Made by a program: the position numbers and the translations under genes. The notes beneath the pieces are model-generated. The model was not told the DNA's origin. It saw nothing but the letters and a program-made list of their open reading frames with translations, and did not search any database. Of a stretch of 64,000 nucleotides of DNA, positions 42,219 through 52,929 are shown piece after piece (position 1 is the stretch's first letter; the number at the start of each line of letters is the position of its first letter). The stretch is taken from positions 1 through 64,000 of the forward strand of contig CAJNDT010003535.1 of NCBI GenBank assembly GCA_905221615.1, read 5' to 3'. This stretch comes from Symbiodinium sp. CCMP2592. Lineage: Eukaryota; Sar; Dinophyceae; Suessiales; Symbiodiniaceae.

Positions 42219-42590
42219 TCAGCAGCCGAGCTCTTCAGCTCCGGCCTGCCTAGGAGGATGACTTACGGACAACCGTTTAGCAGGGTTTAAAGGGATGGTG
42301 GCTTTCGGATTAAGGTTTGCGCGGACCAGATACCCTCCACTAGCACTTGGAGGATTCAGAGAGAATTCTCTCTCTCGGGCCGTCTGCCCCGTCGCGGCCA
42401 CAGCCGAAGATCCAGCCTCGGCCGTCGAAGAAGGTGCCCCCGAAGGAGCACGAGGAGGTGTTGGCAAACGGGCCCTCGGTGGCACAGAAGGGGGAATATT
42501 GACCCCATGCCGCTGAAAATCTTCTCGCTGGAGCCCTTCCGGCAAGCCATAGTATGCCTTGTCTGGCCTCCCACTAAAATCGAACTTCAT
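42219..42590 (-). CDS. ATG-initiated 123-codon frame, proline-rich, unknown product
   Basis: The frame starts at a true ATG with MKFDFSGRPDKAYYGLPEGL, a plausible ordered N-terminus. It then has a Pro/Ala/Ser-rich linker (about residues 33-75) and a final part of mixed composition. It is repeat-free except perhaps the last 30 residues, and an intron could begin near GGAGGGTATCTGG at about residue 84. Neighbours are unique DNA of similar GC. No family recognised. It could be a first exon, and is among the better candidates here. Confidence 0.4.
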   Translation of the reverse strand: MKFDFSGRPDKAYYGLPEGLQREDFQRHGVNIPPSVPPRARLPTPPRAPSGAPSSTAEAGSSAVAATGQTAREREFSLNPPSASGGYLVRANLNPKATIPLNPAKRLSVSHPPRQAGAEELGC

Positions 42591-42819
42591 GTTTCTGTGT
42601 TAGCCCAACAGCGCCAAGCAGCAGCGATTTCTCAACTCCATTCCTTAACCCTGATCCCTAGACCTAACAATTCTTGTCCCGTACGCCGTCAACCTCCGTT
42701 CCCTAACACTGGATCCTGACCCTGAACCCCGAAACCCTGCACCCTAAGCCATTAAACCTTTGAACCCTTAAACCCGAAAAAACGATTAAACCCAAGAGCC
42801 GAAACCCTGGTGGCAACAC

Positions 42820-43240
42820 TGAGAGTCACCTTTATAGCAACCCTTCTAGGAGCATTTCTACTAACCCTTATGCTAGATATCGATTGCAGCAGTCCCCAGC
42901 TTTTTCAAGAAGTTGGAGCTCTATATTAAACAAGAAGGGAAATTGAGAATCATTCCAAATCGGTATCTAGTCTACTAACCTAGGTGGGGCTTTTAGAGCC
43001 TTTGGAAAATATTAGTAAATAAGATCCTCTTAAGCCCAATAAGGGAAAATATAAAATCTCCCAAAGCCCTACCTAGTAACTCTAAACCTTACCCAAACCC
43101 TGAACCTTACAGGTGCCTTGACCCAAACGAACCTTCATTAAAGGAACCCTTAAAGGCACCCTCAACGGCGTTTCTTGAACAAAGTCCCAGCCAGCCTTCT
43201 TTGGCCTTCCGCTTCCTGCTCCGCGGATTACACTTCCATG
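42820..43240. other. No supported gene
   Basis: Degenerate CAACCCTTCTAG-type repeats at 42815-42865 are followed by unique DNA. Confidence 0.35.
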
Positions 43241-43275
43241 TGGGTTTAGGGTTTAGGGTTTAGGGTCTCGGGTTT
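43240..43275 (+). repeat. Short TTTAGGG tract
   Basis: Four to five units with one TCTCGGG interruption. Confidence 0.75.
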
Positions 43276-43957
43276 AGGGTCTGGGGTGTCTTCTTGCGGC
43301 TGGTAATCCATGCTAGGATCGCGCCACCTCACACCAGGGTTTGTGGGTGGCGGCATATTACGCGTCAAGCGACCTTCCCTACATGTGTCATAGAACTCGG
43401 TGAAATCGAAAGTTCTCTTAAACCCGCCGGCTGTGCTGATACCACAGGCAACCACCCAAAAAGATTTCCTGTTAGGGTTTAGATCAATTCCGACAGGGCA
43501 GGGGCTTGGGTTTGGGGTGTTGCCGGCCGGATGCTGGCGAGACGGCAGCCCAGATCGGGCTATATTCCACTCTCCATCGGCTCCACCCGTTGTTTGGCAG
43601 AGTGCGGGAACTGCAGTGTCTGGGCACCCAGTTATGGGTGGGAACGGCCCCGGGGCGGCCGGGTGGGAATTTAGGGTTTAGGGTTTTATTTAGTGTCTCG
43701 TTTTCCGTTTAGGGTTTAGGGTCTAGGGTTTAGGGTTGTAGGGTTCAAGTTATCCTTCGGTTCGGGGCGTTTTACTTGCGGGTGCTAAGGGTTTAGGATT
43801 TAAAGTTGCCTTTTTCGAGGTTCAGGTTTTAGGGCCTGGGATTTAGAATGTCTTCCTGCTTAGGGTTTAAAGTTCAAAGGACTGAGGGTCCTTGTTAACT
43901 AGAACATGAACTACACATAAGGACTGACTACCAGGACCTGTGGGGAAGGGCGAATAT

Positions 43958-43982
43958 GTATGTATATATATATATATATGCA
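43958..43982. repeat. (TA)n microsatellite
   Basis: GTATGTATATATATATATAT run. Confidence 0.9.
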
Positions 43983-44793
43983 TAATCGCTAGGTTTAGGT
44001 TGATACGCATGCTGAATGTGCGGAATGTGTACCCTGAACCGAAAACACCCAAGCCCGAAACCCTACAGCGAAAACCCTAAGCCCCAAACCCTTTCTATCC
44101 GAAAAGCGTGTTCGCAATACTCGTACAGGAACCATTTAAATAATGCGAAAACAAATCCTGAACAAAAAGCCAGCCTGCAACCAGCAAACCCTGAACAACT
44201 AAACCCCGAAACCTACACCCCGAAACCCTGACCCTAGACCCTTAAACCCAGGTCCCGTACCCGCATGAAACCCGAAAACGCCAACTCAAGCTCCAACAAA
44301 ACAAGCCACTACAGCTGAGAGTAGGGATCCGGATATTTGGGATCCTACGATTGGAGCCCTTGAAGACAAGGAGGAATGATCCTGAAGCCATGACTTACAA
44401 GATTGCCAGAGGTCCGTTAAACTGTAGGGTTTCAAGGCTTCAAGGTTTAGCCTTAAGGGCGAATGTGTTGGAGTGCGGAATGTTACAACCCTAAGCACCA
44501 AAAACCCGGATGCGTTCTAACCCCAAACCCCTAACACCCAAAACCTCAAGACCTGAAACCTCAAAGCCTTAAAACCCAAACAGTAAAACCTAAAACTCCT
44601 AAAGCCCTATCCGCAATCCCAAGACCTTGGACGAGCATGCTCGACATTGGCTTTTATGGGGGCTTTACATTTCCATGGCTTCATACAGGTTTAAGGTTTC
44701 AAGAGGTGCCTTGAAGGGAGGGTGTAGGGTCTCGCAGTTTGGGGATTTCAGGCTCAGAGCTTGTTCTAACGACTTCTTCCATCTGCCCCTCCA

Positions 44794-44863
44794 GGGGTCC
44801 GGAACACCTAATTCAGTCGAGACGGTCCCAGCTTCCACGAACCACATGTCGACCAAGCCCTAG
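44794..44863 (+). CDS. Possible terminal exon
   Basis: TTCTTCCATCTGCCCCTCCA then G is a textbook pyrimidine tract plus AG. After it one frame reads GSGTPNSVETVPASTNHMST then KP and a stop. The minus strand of the same DNA (44665-44850) is also open, so the call is weak, and the upstream exon was not identified. Confidence 0.2.
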
Positions 44864-44999
44864 AGGTCTAGAGATCCCTTAAAAGAAGCCCTAGAGACAT
44901 CCCGTAAAGGAAACCCCATAGATCCCCGAGAGGAGCCCTCTGTGTCTGCCTGGGGCCGGTGAGGAAGCCTTGCGAGCCTTGCAGAGGGGCGCAGCCAGA

Positions 45000-45190
45000 A
45001 AGGCTACTCTAAGGGCACTCCTTGGCTACTGTAAGGGTTAGTCTAGGGTTTAGGGTTTTAGGATCTAGAGTTTATGGTTTAGGGTTTAGAGAGGATACTC
45101 TTTGGCACTATAAGAATACTAAGCATGCTACTTTACGGGTACTAGTAGGCTAATGTAAGGCTACTACTAAAGCTACTATAACGGTACTAA
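45000..45190. repeat. Degenerate GGCTACTATAAGGGTACT repeat
   Basis: Units such as GGCTACTGTAAGGGT, GGCTAATGTAAGGCTACT and GCTACTATAACGGTACT recur with loose 10-20 bp spacing. The same motif returns at 45640, 47400 and 48962. Confidence 0.6.
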
Positions 45191-45639
45191 AGTTTGTCCG
45201 CATTCTTCAAGTGGCAAAACCTTTGTAAAGCGGGAAACGCTGCAAATACCAGCGGTTTGGGCATGCTCGCACGAGACACAAGCACTTGTGACAGTGCGCC
45301 ACTGCTGAGAAAGAAATAAGAATGCAGCAGTCGCCGTTTTCAACCGACGACCCCCCCGGCACACGGCAAACAGCGAAAAGCCAAAGGAGCATCGACCTTA
45401 GAGGTGATGCCTAGTGCGAGCATGCCCAAAGCACTTCTCTTTACAGCATTGGTGCCTGGTGATGGCGATGATGACGAAGAACCCATGCTACCATCAATAT
45501 CTCATAAGAAAATGATTGCCTTTTAGATTTTAGAGGTCTCAGAACCCACCTACATGCATAAGTTGCGCGGCTGCCACGTAAAAGGCACTTGAGACAGCCA
45601 GCATGACGCGGGAAAAACAAGGCGAATCAACCCACAATA

Positions 45640-45755
45640 AGGGTATAATAAGGGTACTTACAGGCTACATTAAAGGTATTAAAACGCTACTCCAAGCGTA
45701 CCATGAGGATACTCTAGAAGACTATCTTTAAGGCTGACATAAGGGTACGTACTAT
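45640..45755. repeat. Degenerate TACTATAAGGG-type repeat
   Basis: AAGGGTATAATAAGGGTACT, GGCTACATTAAAGGTATT and GGCTGACATAAGGGTACG. Confidence 0.55.
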
Positions 45756-46204
45756 CAGGGCTTAGAGCTTGCTGCTTCGAGTTCAGGTTGAATGAAGGAT
45801 TTAACATGCGAGTTCCGGGTTGGGCTTAGGATCTAAGACCCAGGGCGGGCTCTAGGGCTCAAGGTTCAGATTTTATTGTGTGTTCAGGGTTAGTGTTTAG
45901 GGTTCAGCGTGGATGAAGGATTTCAGATCTTGGGTCTAGGCTTCAGATTTAAGTTTTCGGATTTGGGGGCAGAGCAGTAGAAATGCACCCGCAAGACCGC
46001 CTTTTTCGGGCCCACAAAAGCCCAAAAGCCTTTTCAGGAGCCCCTTTATAAAGGATTGTTGCATTCGTCCGAAAAAGCAACGATCAGGCTTGGAAGGGCC
46101 CACCAACCCAAAAACATTTTATCTGCAACTTCTATGTGTATACCACGCTCTGCCACGTTCATAAAGCCTTCAAGGACAAGGCAACAACCCTCCAACACAT
46201 GCAT

Positions 46205-46252
46205 AGATATATATATATATACACACACATATATCTATTTGTTTATATGTAC
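46205..46252. repeat. (AT)n / (AC)n microsatellite
   Basis: ATATATATATATATACACAC with short interruptions. Confidence 0.9.
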
Positions 46253-46261
46253 ATGTTTGAT

Positions 46262-46634
46262 TGAATTTAAGCAGCCAGGTATCTCGCTTCAGTTCCACTT
46301 TATTGAAGATGCTGATCGTGGGCCTCTTGCCAGTCGGATTAACCATCATGCCGTTGGCGTACTGCTTGTGCTTCTTTGGTGGGTCAGTGCCATCTCGTGC
46401 TACCGACTGCCCTTCTGCATCCCTGCTGTTGCCTCTCTGCTCCGTGCGTTTCGGGTCCATGGACTGCACAATCTGATCGAGGCGATCCTGTTGAATCTCA
46501 GTGGCCGTGTGGGACCGTGCAGTGAATCTTGGGTCCTTTGTCTTTTGTCGCAGTCGCCGTTTAGATGGGGTGTGTCGGTGTGATGCAGGGGAGCACGTCC
46601 ATTGCCGACACGCCCCATCACTCCGAGTTGCCGG
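46262..46634 (-). CDS. Exon-like open frame, unknown product
   Basis: The minus strand is open from a TGA at about 46640 through roughly 125 codons before it enters a TA/CA microsatellite, where an exon boundary is likely. Composition is basic and polar. Readable stretches include QQDRLDQIVQSMDPKRTEQR and NGMMVNPTGKRPTISIFNKV. The plus strand is open over part of the same region but is less convincing. No family is recognised and splice sites were not resolved. Confidence 0.3.
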
Positions 46635-47739
46635 TCAACTCAATAACCCCCTTGAGCTTAAGACAAGAATCCACATGGATCGGGAAAGTCGAAATAACGA
46701 TGCAAACGACCGGGCTTGTAGCAGCCACTTACGCACCCCCAAAACCCAATGCTTAAAGCAGATACCCCTGAAAACCAAAACCTTCTCACTTAGCCACATT
46801 CCGTTCAACCCTAAACACACCTTCTTAACAAACTGACTCCTGAAAGCCCTAATGAAGGGTTTAGAGGTTTAGGGCGTAGGGTTCAGGGTTCCTTAACCTT
46901 AAAACCTCGCACCCTTTCCCTGGGCGCCTTCCCTGCGCTGGGAGAACTCGGTGTGGCGAGGCCTCGGATCAAGAAATTTGCGAGTGTCTAGCAGTTTAAG
47001 GATTTATTTGGGGTTTAGGGTTGGGATTTAGAGTTTAGGGTTTATAGGGGTACTGCCAGGGTTCCCACAAAGGTTCCGATGAGGGTTGCTATAAGGATAC
47101 TTGTACCACTGCCAGGGCACAATACGAGCTTAGGGGTTGTGTGTCCAGGGTCGCCAGCATTCGAGGTTTAAGGCAGAACGTACTGGGGGAAACAGGTTCA
47201 GTTTCGAAACCATTCTCGTGTAGGGTCTAGGGTTCATGGTTCTGCTTGTTTTTAAGATCCGGGAAAGAGGGTTTAGGGGTCAGAAGGAAACTCCAGATGT
47301 GGGTGGGCGTTGTGCAAACCCTTAAACCCTAAACCCCAATTGGGGTTTGCCTGTGCTTGGTCGGGGCTTTGGTTTAAGGTGTCACGCGCCTGGATCGGCT
47401 GAAGGTTATAAGGGTTACTATGAGGGCAACGTAACGGGTATTGAAATTGTACGGGTACAATGAAGATAAAATCAGGAGTTGGGGGTTAAGGGTTAAGGAA
47501 CCAAAAATGACCAAAATTCCAAAGCTGTGCCCGTGCGACCAAGACTTGTCGCAATCATAGCAACAGGCAGCAGGAACCAGCATCTCATGTTCTTCATTCT
47601 TGGCGTCAGTTTACATGCACACGTCATGTTGCAGCATGGAAACATCAGCCATTACTGCCCAGGCCAACTAAGGCAGCAGCAAGAGCGACAACGACTAAAG
47701 TGTCGCTGACGATGTGTTTACCACACGTTCATGGTAAGG

Positions 47740-48170
47740 CGGGGGGCGGAAGGATGTATGCAAATGATGCCGGTGATGGTGCTGCTGATGATGACGAAGA
47801 AGATGATGATGACGATAAGGAAAATGAGGATGATGAAGGTGACGCTGATGACAAGAATGATGGTGATAGTGATGATGTGGCTATGACGACGATGATCATC
47901 ACCACGCAATATGAGCACGGTCATGATTGAGCTGGTCAAATGTCAGAAAGGCGAACTTCGTGCTGAACACAGCAATGACAATCGTGATGAATAGACTGGT
48001 CATCATGAACAGCAGCAGCAGCGGCGGCGGCATCATAGTATTGTTGATCCATCCATATCTCTCAGCTTGTGTCATTACGACAATCATCCCCATCAGCAGG
48101 AGCATCATCATCGTCCTCAACGCTACAAATGCCAAGATCCAGGATCATGACCCTATGACGACGATGATGC
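47740..48170. repeat. Degenerate GATGAT/CATCAT-rich region
   Basis: GATGATGACGAAGAAGATGA-type triplets on + change to CATCATC-type after about 47990. It gives acidic frames on + and Ile/Val frames on -, typical of simple DNA. Confidence 0.55.
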
Positions 48171-48359
48171 TGATGTACCCAAACAGGCTACATTGACACG
48201 CGAGGCACTTCGAAATCCTTTGGTCTTGCGACGTCGAACATGCAGACGAAATACAGATCCTGGGACGAGAAGAGTCGCTCAACAGTTCCTCCCTCAACTG
48301 CTTACCCTAAGGAGTAAACCATGAAACCCTATACCCCAAAAACCCTAAACCCTAAAACT

Positions 48360-48957
48360 CTAAACTCTACAAATGGACAAGGGAATAGAGTGGTCGCTGA
48401 GCAGCAGCGACCATGCCACTTTCCCGACTTTGATCAACACGAGCTCCTCGTCCTTGTACAGGATGAACACATGTACCACGCCCAGTCTGCTGGAGCCGCC
48501 TGTCTCCGTCGACAAGCCAGGCACCTTCAGCAGCTGCCTGGACACCAGTCTGGAGATGCTAATGTTGCCTTGGTAGCCAACCAGCTCCTCCAGACTGGCA
48601 CGCAGGTCGCCCCAGGTGCGGAGGCAGGTGCTATCCAAGCTCTCCAAGGGCTTCCAGCGGCCAGCGGAAAGCCTCATGCGCAAGAGCTCGTAGTCGTTAG
48701 TGCCTGCAAGCTCCATGGCGGTCTGCGACGTCCGGAGGTCTTTAGTTCGGATCACATACACTCACGTGACGCCCACGCTGCGCGCTGGTAGTGTGTGACC
48801 GAGAGGAGTGAGCCGTTGGGCCCCGAGCAGTAACTCTTAACCCTTCACCGTAACCCTTTACACCCAAACCTTGGGCGGCATCGAAACCAACCGCTGAATC
48901 CGAGTGGCCAAAGCTGTCGCTTGCCGGCGCCGGCTCCTTCTTGCCCCAGGTTGGCAT
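48360..48957 (-). CDS. Two-exon gene model, 152 residues, unknown product
   Basis: Exon 1 (48957-48862) starts with a true ATG and reads MPTWGKKEPAPASDSFGHSD for its first 20 residues. GGT|GTAAAG gives a strong donor in phase 0. Exon 2 (48722-48360) follows GTCGCAG and reads on in phase 0 from TAMELAGTNDYELLRMRLSA to a stop. The intron would be 139 bp. The C-terminal part (VVHVFILYKDEELVLIKVGK) has beta-strand-like alternation. The antisense frame over exon 2 is also open but looks like a shadow. No family recognised. Flanks are CCCTAAA on the left and a TACTATAAGGG repeat on the right. Confidence 0.4.
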
Positions 48958-48961
48958 TATA

Positions 48962-49160
48962 CGGCCTACCGTAAGGGTGCTATGCGGGGAGCTATAAGGG
49001 GTATTACAAGGGTATCAGGACGCTACAAGGTACCAGAAGGGGCAGTATAGTGCCATGCAGGGTATTACAAGGCAAGGGTAGTACAAGGGTACCATAAGGA
49101 TACTACCAGGGTACTGTAAGGGGTACTATACAGGTACTGTAAGAGTACTATAAGGGGATA
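48962..49160. repeat. Degenerate TACTATAAGGG array
   Basis: About 15 units such as GGTGCTATGCGGGGAGCTAT, AAGGGTATTACAAGGGTATC and GGGTACTGTAAGGGGTACTA. Confidence 0.8.
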
Positions 49161-49319
49161 GGTTCGAGTGCTTCACAGGGCATTGAGGGATGGATTTCTG
49201 AGGCAACGGATCTTGGTAAAACAACGAGCCAGTGCAGCAAGCGACACATTTACGAATGAGCGAAATGATGCGGAGTGGTGCAAGATGCAAGGTGGTGGGG
49301 CTGAAACGCACTCTCCTGC

Positions 49320-49429
49320 TAGGAGGTTCATGGGTAGAAATAAGTGGGCTTGTAAGTCCCTTAGTATGGGGGATAAGGGATGGCTTCCTTACTTACAACC
49401 CTACTTATAACTACCCATGAACCTCGAAG
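49320..49429. mobile_element. MITE family B, full copy
   Basis: AGGAGGTTCATGGGTAGAAA to ATAACTACCCATGAACCTCG. The terminal TACTTGG is mutated. Confidence 0.8.
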
Positions 49430-49562
49430 CTGAAAGAAGAAGTCATCCGATCAGGATTACAGGATGCTGAGATGTTCGTTCCGGAGTCGTGGGAAAAGGC
49501 AAAGATGCTCCGACGCCTGAACTCGCGGGTGTCCGGCCCTCTCAAAAGAAAGCTCTGCCAAT

Positions 49563-49630
49563 CTAATGTAGGGGCCTTCATGATTAGAACAGGATTTTGG
49601 GGTATACTTTAACTATAGTAAGGAACCCTA
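49563..49630. mobile_element. MITE family D, left half
   Basis: TAATGTAGGGGCCTTCATGA, TTAGAACAGGATTTTGGGG and ACTATAGTAAGGAACCC, then CCCTAAA DNA replaces the right half. Confidence 0.6.
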
Positions 49631-49879
49631 CGCCTAAACCCTAAACCCTCAACTCTAAACCCTAAACCCCTAAACCAAGCTCTGGGCCCGGAGACACAAA
49701 TCTGGACCGAACCCCAAAACCAGAAATCCCGAACCCCTCAGGCCCCAAACCTCCGAAACGAAGGGCTCACGCACAAGATAGGGTTTAGGGTTTAGGGTAG
49801 AGGATAGAAAAAAGTGTAGAGCAACTTGTGGTACTGCTATCGAGGGACCTTTAGGGGGATTCGATGTTTTAAAACCAGT

Positions 49880-49975
49880 TCATCAAAACCTGAACATCTA
49901 AACCCTAAACCCTGAACCCTAAACCCTGAACCCTAAACCCTAAACCCTGAACCCTAAACCCTAAACCCTGAACCT
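49880..49975 (-). repeat. CCCTAAA / CCCTGAA array
   Basis: About 13 units with the same CCCTGAA variant as at 4494. Confidence 0.9.
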
Positions 49976-50069
49976 TTTCTTAACATGAACAAAGCACCCG
50001 GTCCTCCGCGTCGCCGCTCGCCGGCCGCGAGGGAGTGCGGGTCTCGCAGGTGTTGCAATGCGCATTTGA

Positions 50070-50210
50070 ATACGTTTAAAGGGATCCTTATATAGGGTTC
50101 CTTAAAAGGATTTTTCAGGGATCTATGAAGGGTTTAGGGTATAGAGTTTCCGAAAATTAGGGGGTACCTTATTTTTTGGGGTAGGGTACCCGATTTTCGG
50201 AAACTCCCAT
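50070..50210. mobile_element. MITE family E, internally deleted, preceded by cassette
   Basis: TACGTTTAAAGGGATCCTTA, TATAGGGTTCCTTAAAAGG and GGGATCTATGAAGGG then TTTAGGG precede an E element of only 69 bp (AGTTTCCGAAAATTAGGGGG to GATTTTCGGAAACTCCCAT). The cassette matches 35050-35115 closely. Confidence 0.7.
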
Positions 50211-50284
50211 TTGGGTGGTGCTCCAACTTATGGGTCGACGGTTAAAGGTTTGGGGCTTAGGGTTTTTGGCGCCCAAGAGTCTAA

Positions 50285-50389
50285 TAGGTGGTTGTCAAAT
50301 TTATGGTCCCTTTTTGGGGCCCCTAATAGAGTACGGCACCAAATATTTAGGCGGCCCAAAAAGGGACCCTAATTTTGACAACCACCCTA
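50285..50389. mobile_element. MITE family H, full copy
   Basis: TAGGTGGTTGTCAAATTTAT and AATTTTGACAACCACCCTA are inverted. It has TGGTCCCTTTTTGGG inside. Two more H copies lie inside G elements at 56271 and 56676. Confidence 0.85.
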
Positions 50390-50627
50390 ATCAATAGACG
50401 AGGGTTTTGGGGTGTCTCACATTGAGAAACGGAACGACTCGTGTACAGGTAAGTACGCAGGCTTTATATTACGTTGCTCTTATAACCCAAGAATGGTCTA
50501 GGGATTCTGGTTTGGAGAACTACCCATACCCGTTCTTGTGCTGTTTGGTGCTTGAGGTTGGGTTGAGGGATCTAGGATTGTGTTTGGGAGCTCAGGGTGT
50601 GAGGCTTTCGGTGAAAGCTCCTAGACT

Positions 50628-50733
50628 GCTTGGAGATGGGTAGTTAGAAGTGGGGCTATAAGTCCCCTGAGTATATATATATATATACCCTACTTGTAAC
50701 CCTACTTAAAACTACGCATGACCCTCCAAGTAG
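50628..50733. mobile_element. MITE family B with TA-repeat core
   Basis: CTTGGAGATGGGTAGTTAGA to AAACTACGCATGACCCTCCA then AGTA. The centre is replaced by a (TA)n run at 50671-50688. Confidence 0.7.
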
Positions 50734-50877
50734 GCCCTAAACCCCTACGTGTACCCTTATAGAACCCCTATAGATCCCTTTAACCGCCAAGTTCTGGCCT
50801 ACTGCAAGCGCTTTGAATCCCCATGGTGTTGAAGATCGAAGGTTTCGGGCTTTCGGGGTGCAGCATCAGGGGGGGTG

Positions 50878-50919
50878 ACTTGGAGGGTCGGGGGACTTAG
50901 TAAGTAGGTAGTAAGTAGA
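50878..50919. mobile_element. MITE family A, solo left end
   Basis: CTTGGAGGGTCGGGGGACTT and AGTAAGTAGGTAGTAAGTAG, then unrelated sequence. Confidence 0.7.
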
Positions 50920-51403
50920 GTTCTCAATGTTGACGTCGCCGTGCGCTTGGCAGTATGTTGGAACGGGCTTGTGGCATTTTGCTTGTTGGGGACGCGACCG
51001 AAAGCCAAAGCCAAATGATAATCATTACAACCACTGTAACAGCAACGACAACACCATAAGCACCAGCACCCTGTTGTTCACTGTCACCTGCGCGAAGGGG
51101 GGAAAACATGCAACTGTTCGTGCAAGTGAAGCAGGAACCGCCGCGCCGCCGCCGCCGCCCGCCGCGCGCCGCTTCCCGAATGCGCGGCAGAAGGGTTCTC
51201 GTTTGAAGGTTGGGGTCTGGGGGTTAGGAGTTGACGCGAAATGCGAGGAACGCAGTGTCAGAGAGCATCCTCCACCGTAAAATCTAAGCCCCTAAAACCC
51301 GAAACCCCTAAACCCCAAAACCCTAAACCCCTAGTGATGAATAAATTGCGGGGTCTTGGGCTTTAGAGAGCTTCAAACAGGGTTTAGGGTTCGCACCAGA
51401 AGC

Positions 51404-51512
51404 CACTTAGAGGTTCATGGGTAGTTATAAGTGGGGTTATAACTCCCCGAATATGGGTTATAAGCATAGTTACCCTGCATATAACCCGACTTATAACTAC
51501 CCATGAACCTCG
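51404..51512. mobile_element. MITE family B, full copy
   Basis: CACTTAGAGGTTCATGGGTA to ACTACCCATGAACCTCG, 109 bp. Confidence 0.8.
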
Positions 51513-51779
51513 CAGCAGAGGTAAGAAGCATGCAGCAATGTCGGCACGGGGCTCTTCAAATCGCACGCACTCGCTGGGAAAGCCCCAAACCGCAAGTCCT
51601 GAACACCAAGCCCAAAGCGGCAAAAACCTAAAAGCTGCACACCTTAAGCTACAGCCCGTAATGTAGGGCAAGGTCTCGGGTTGCACATAATTTCACAGAT
51701 TTAAGAAGGGAGCTGAAGGAATCGTAATTGTAGGTATTGTAACTATTCAGCCACCTAATATAGATCATGACGATTATGC

Positions 51780-52079
51780 TCAATGAACGCACCGAAAAGG
51801 TTGAACCCCAAAAAAAACCTTCCCACAACTTGGAAAATGCTGGAACTGGGGTCGTGGCATTGGTCTCTTCAACGATGGTGCCTGTGCTGACTGCTCACTG
51901 CGAAGGGGCTCTCTGCGTAAAGAGCTGAAAATCAAAACCCTGTGCCCCCAAACAAGGGAAACGTGCAGAAAGTGCTGCAAATACCGAGCACTGTGCCTTT
52001 GACAGAAGTTACATTGTAAAGACGGCAAAACCAAAACGAGAAGAAGGTTGCACTTTGAAGGAGCGAAAGTGCTGTACAT
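51780..52079 (-). CDS. ATG-initiated 99-codon frame, unknown
   Basis: It starts with a true ATG and has a hydrophobic N-terminal third (NLLLVLVLPSLQ) and four cysteines. It ends at 51780. There is no repeat bias, but no splice or family support either. It may be chance openness. Confidence 0.25.
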   Translation of the reverse strand: MYSTFAPSKCNLLLVLVLPSLQCNFCQRHSARYLQHFLHVSLVWGHRVLIFSSLRREPLRSEQSAQAPSLKRPMPRPQFQHFPSCGKVFFGVQPFRCVH

Positions 52080-52118
52080 ACCGCGGAGTTTGCCTGTCCA
52101 CAGGCAAAGGGATGATCA

Positions 52119-52203
52119 TAATATAGGGGCCTGAATACTTAGAATAGGGTTTTGGGGCCCGTTTTAAAACAACTATAATGTGGAGCCCTTAAGACAGTAT
52201 AGG
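52119..52203. mobile_element. MITE family D, truncated by adjacent B element
   Basis: TATAGGGGCCTGAATACTTA, GGGTTTTGGGGCCC and AGACAGTATAGG run directly into TACTTGGAGG of a B element. The D right end is absent. Confidence 0.7.
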
Positions 52204-52317
52204 TACTTGGAGGTTCATGGGTAGTCATAAGTGGGGTTATAAGTCTCCTAACATGGGTTATAAGAATAGTTACTCTACTTATAACCCTAGTTCTAGCTAC
52301 CCATGAACCTCCTAGTA
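52204..52317. mobile_element. MITE family B, full copy
   Basis: TACTTGGAGGTTCATGGGTA to ACCCATGAACCTCCTAGTA, flanked directly by D on the left and C on the right. Confidence 0.85.
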
Positions 52318-52322
52318 GGATC

Positions 52323-52593
52323 CTAGAGACTCCAATCTCCCTTGGTTAAGGAATATACTTTAATCTACGGTAGGATCCCTAATACGATTTAATGTATATT
52401 CCTTAATTCAGGAATAAACCGTAAATTGTAGTCGGATCCCTAGTAGGATCTAAGGTATATTCCTTCATTAAGGGATTTTAGAGTACCCCAAAACCCTAAA
52501 CCCAATAGATCCCTTAAGGGATCCCTTTTAATGAACCCACCCGAAACCCTAAACCCTAAACCCCTGAACCATTAAGGGATATTGGTTTCTCTG
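52323..52593. mobile_element. MITE family C with duplicated core and cassette
   Basis: CTAGAGACTCCAATCTCCCT starts a C element whose centre (GGTATATTCC, GGATCCCTA) occurs twice. Its end CATTAAGGGATTTTAGAGTA is followed by ACCCTAAACCCAATAGATCC and CTTAAGGGATCCCTTTT and more CCCTAAA. A second C end follows (ATTAAGGGATATTGGTTTCT, CTGGG). Confidence 0.7.
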
Positions 52594-52666
52594 GGATTTC
52601 ACTGCCGCCTTGCCTGCTGGCGAGGGAAGAGGGAGGCGGTTGGGTGCCGCCTCATCAACCTCAGTT

Positions 52667-52707
52667 ACAGTAGAAGCCCAAAAGTTGGAAACCCGGGTTG
52701 CACCACA
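52667..52707. mobile_element. MITE family J, solo end
   Basis: TTACAGTAGAAGCCCAAAAG and TTGGAAACCCGG match the J right end in reverse, with no partner. Confidence 0.6.
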
Positions 52708-52929
52708 CAACCGTCATCCCACACTCAGCGGATAAGGGCAAACGGCATAGGACTTGCCCCTCTGAACTTTCCGACCCCAAACAAGACCCTGAACCCTGAA
52801 CCTGAGATTTGTGCAGATTGCAAGAAGAACGACCTAAACCCTACACCCTTATTGAAATGGGAACCCGGAAGCCCTAAACCCTGGACCCCAATTAAACCCT
52901 AAACCCTAGTAAGCCCTAAGCCCTAGTCC

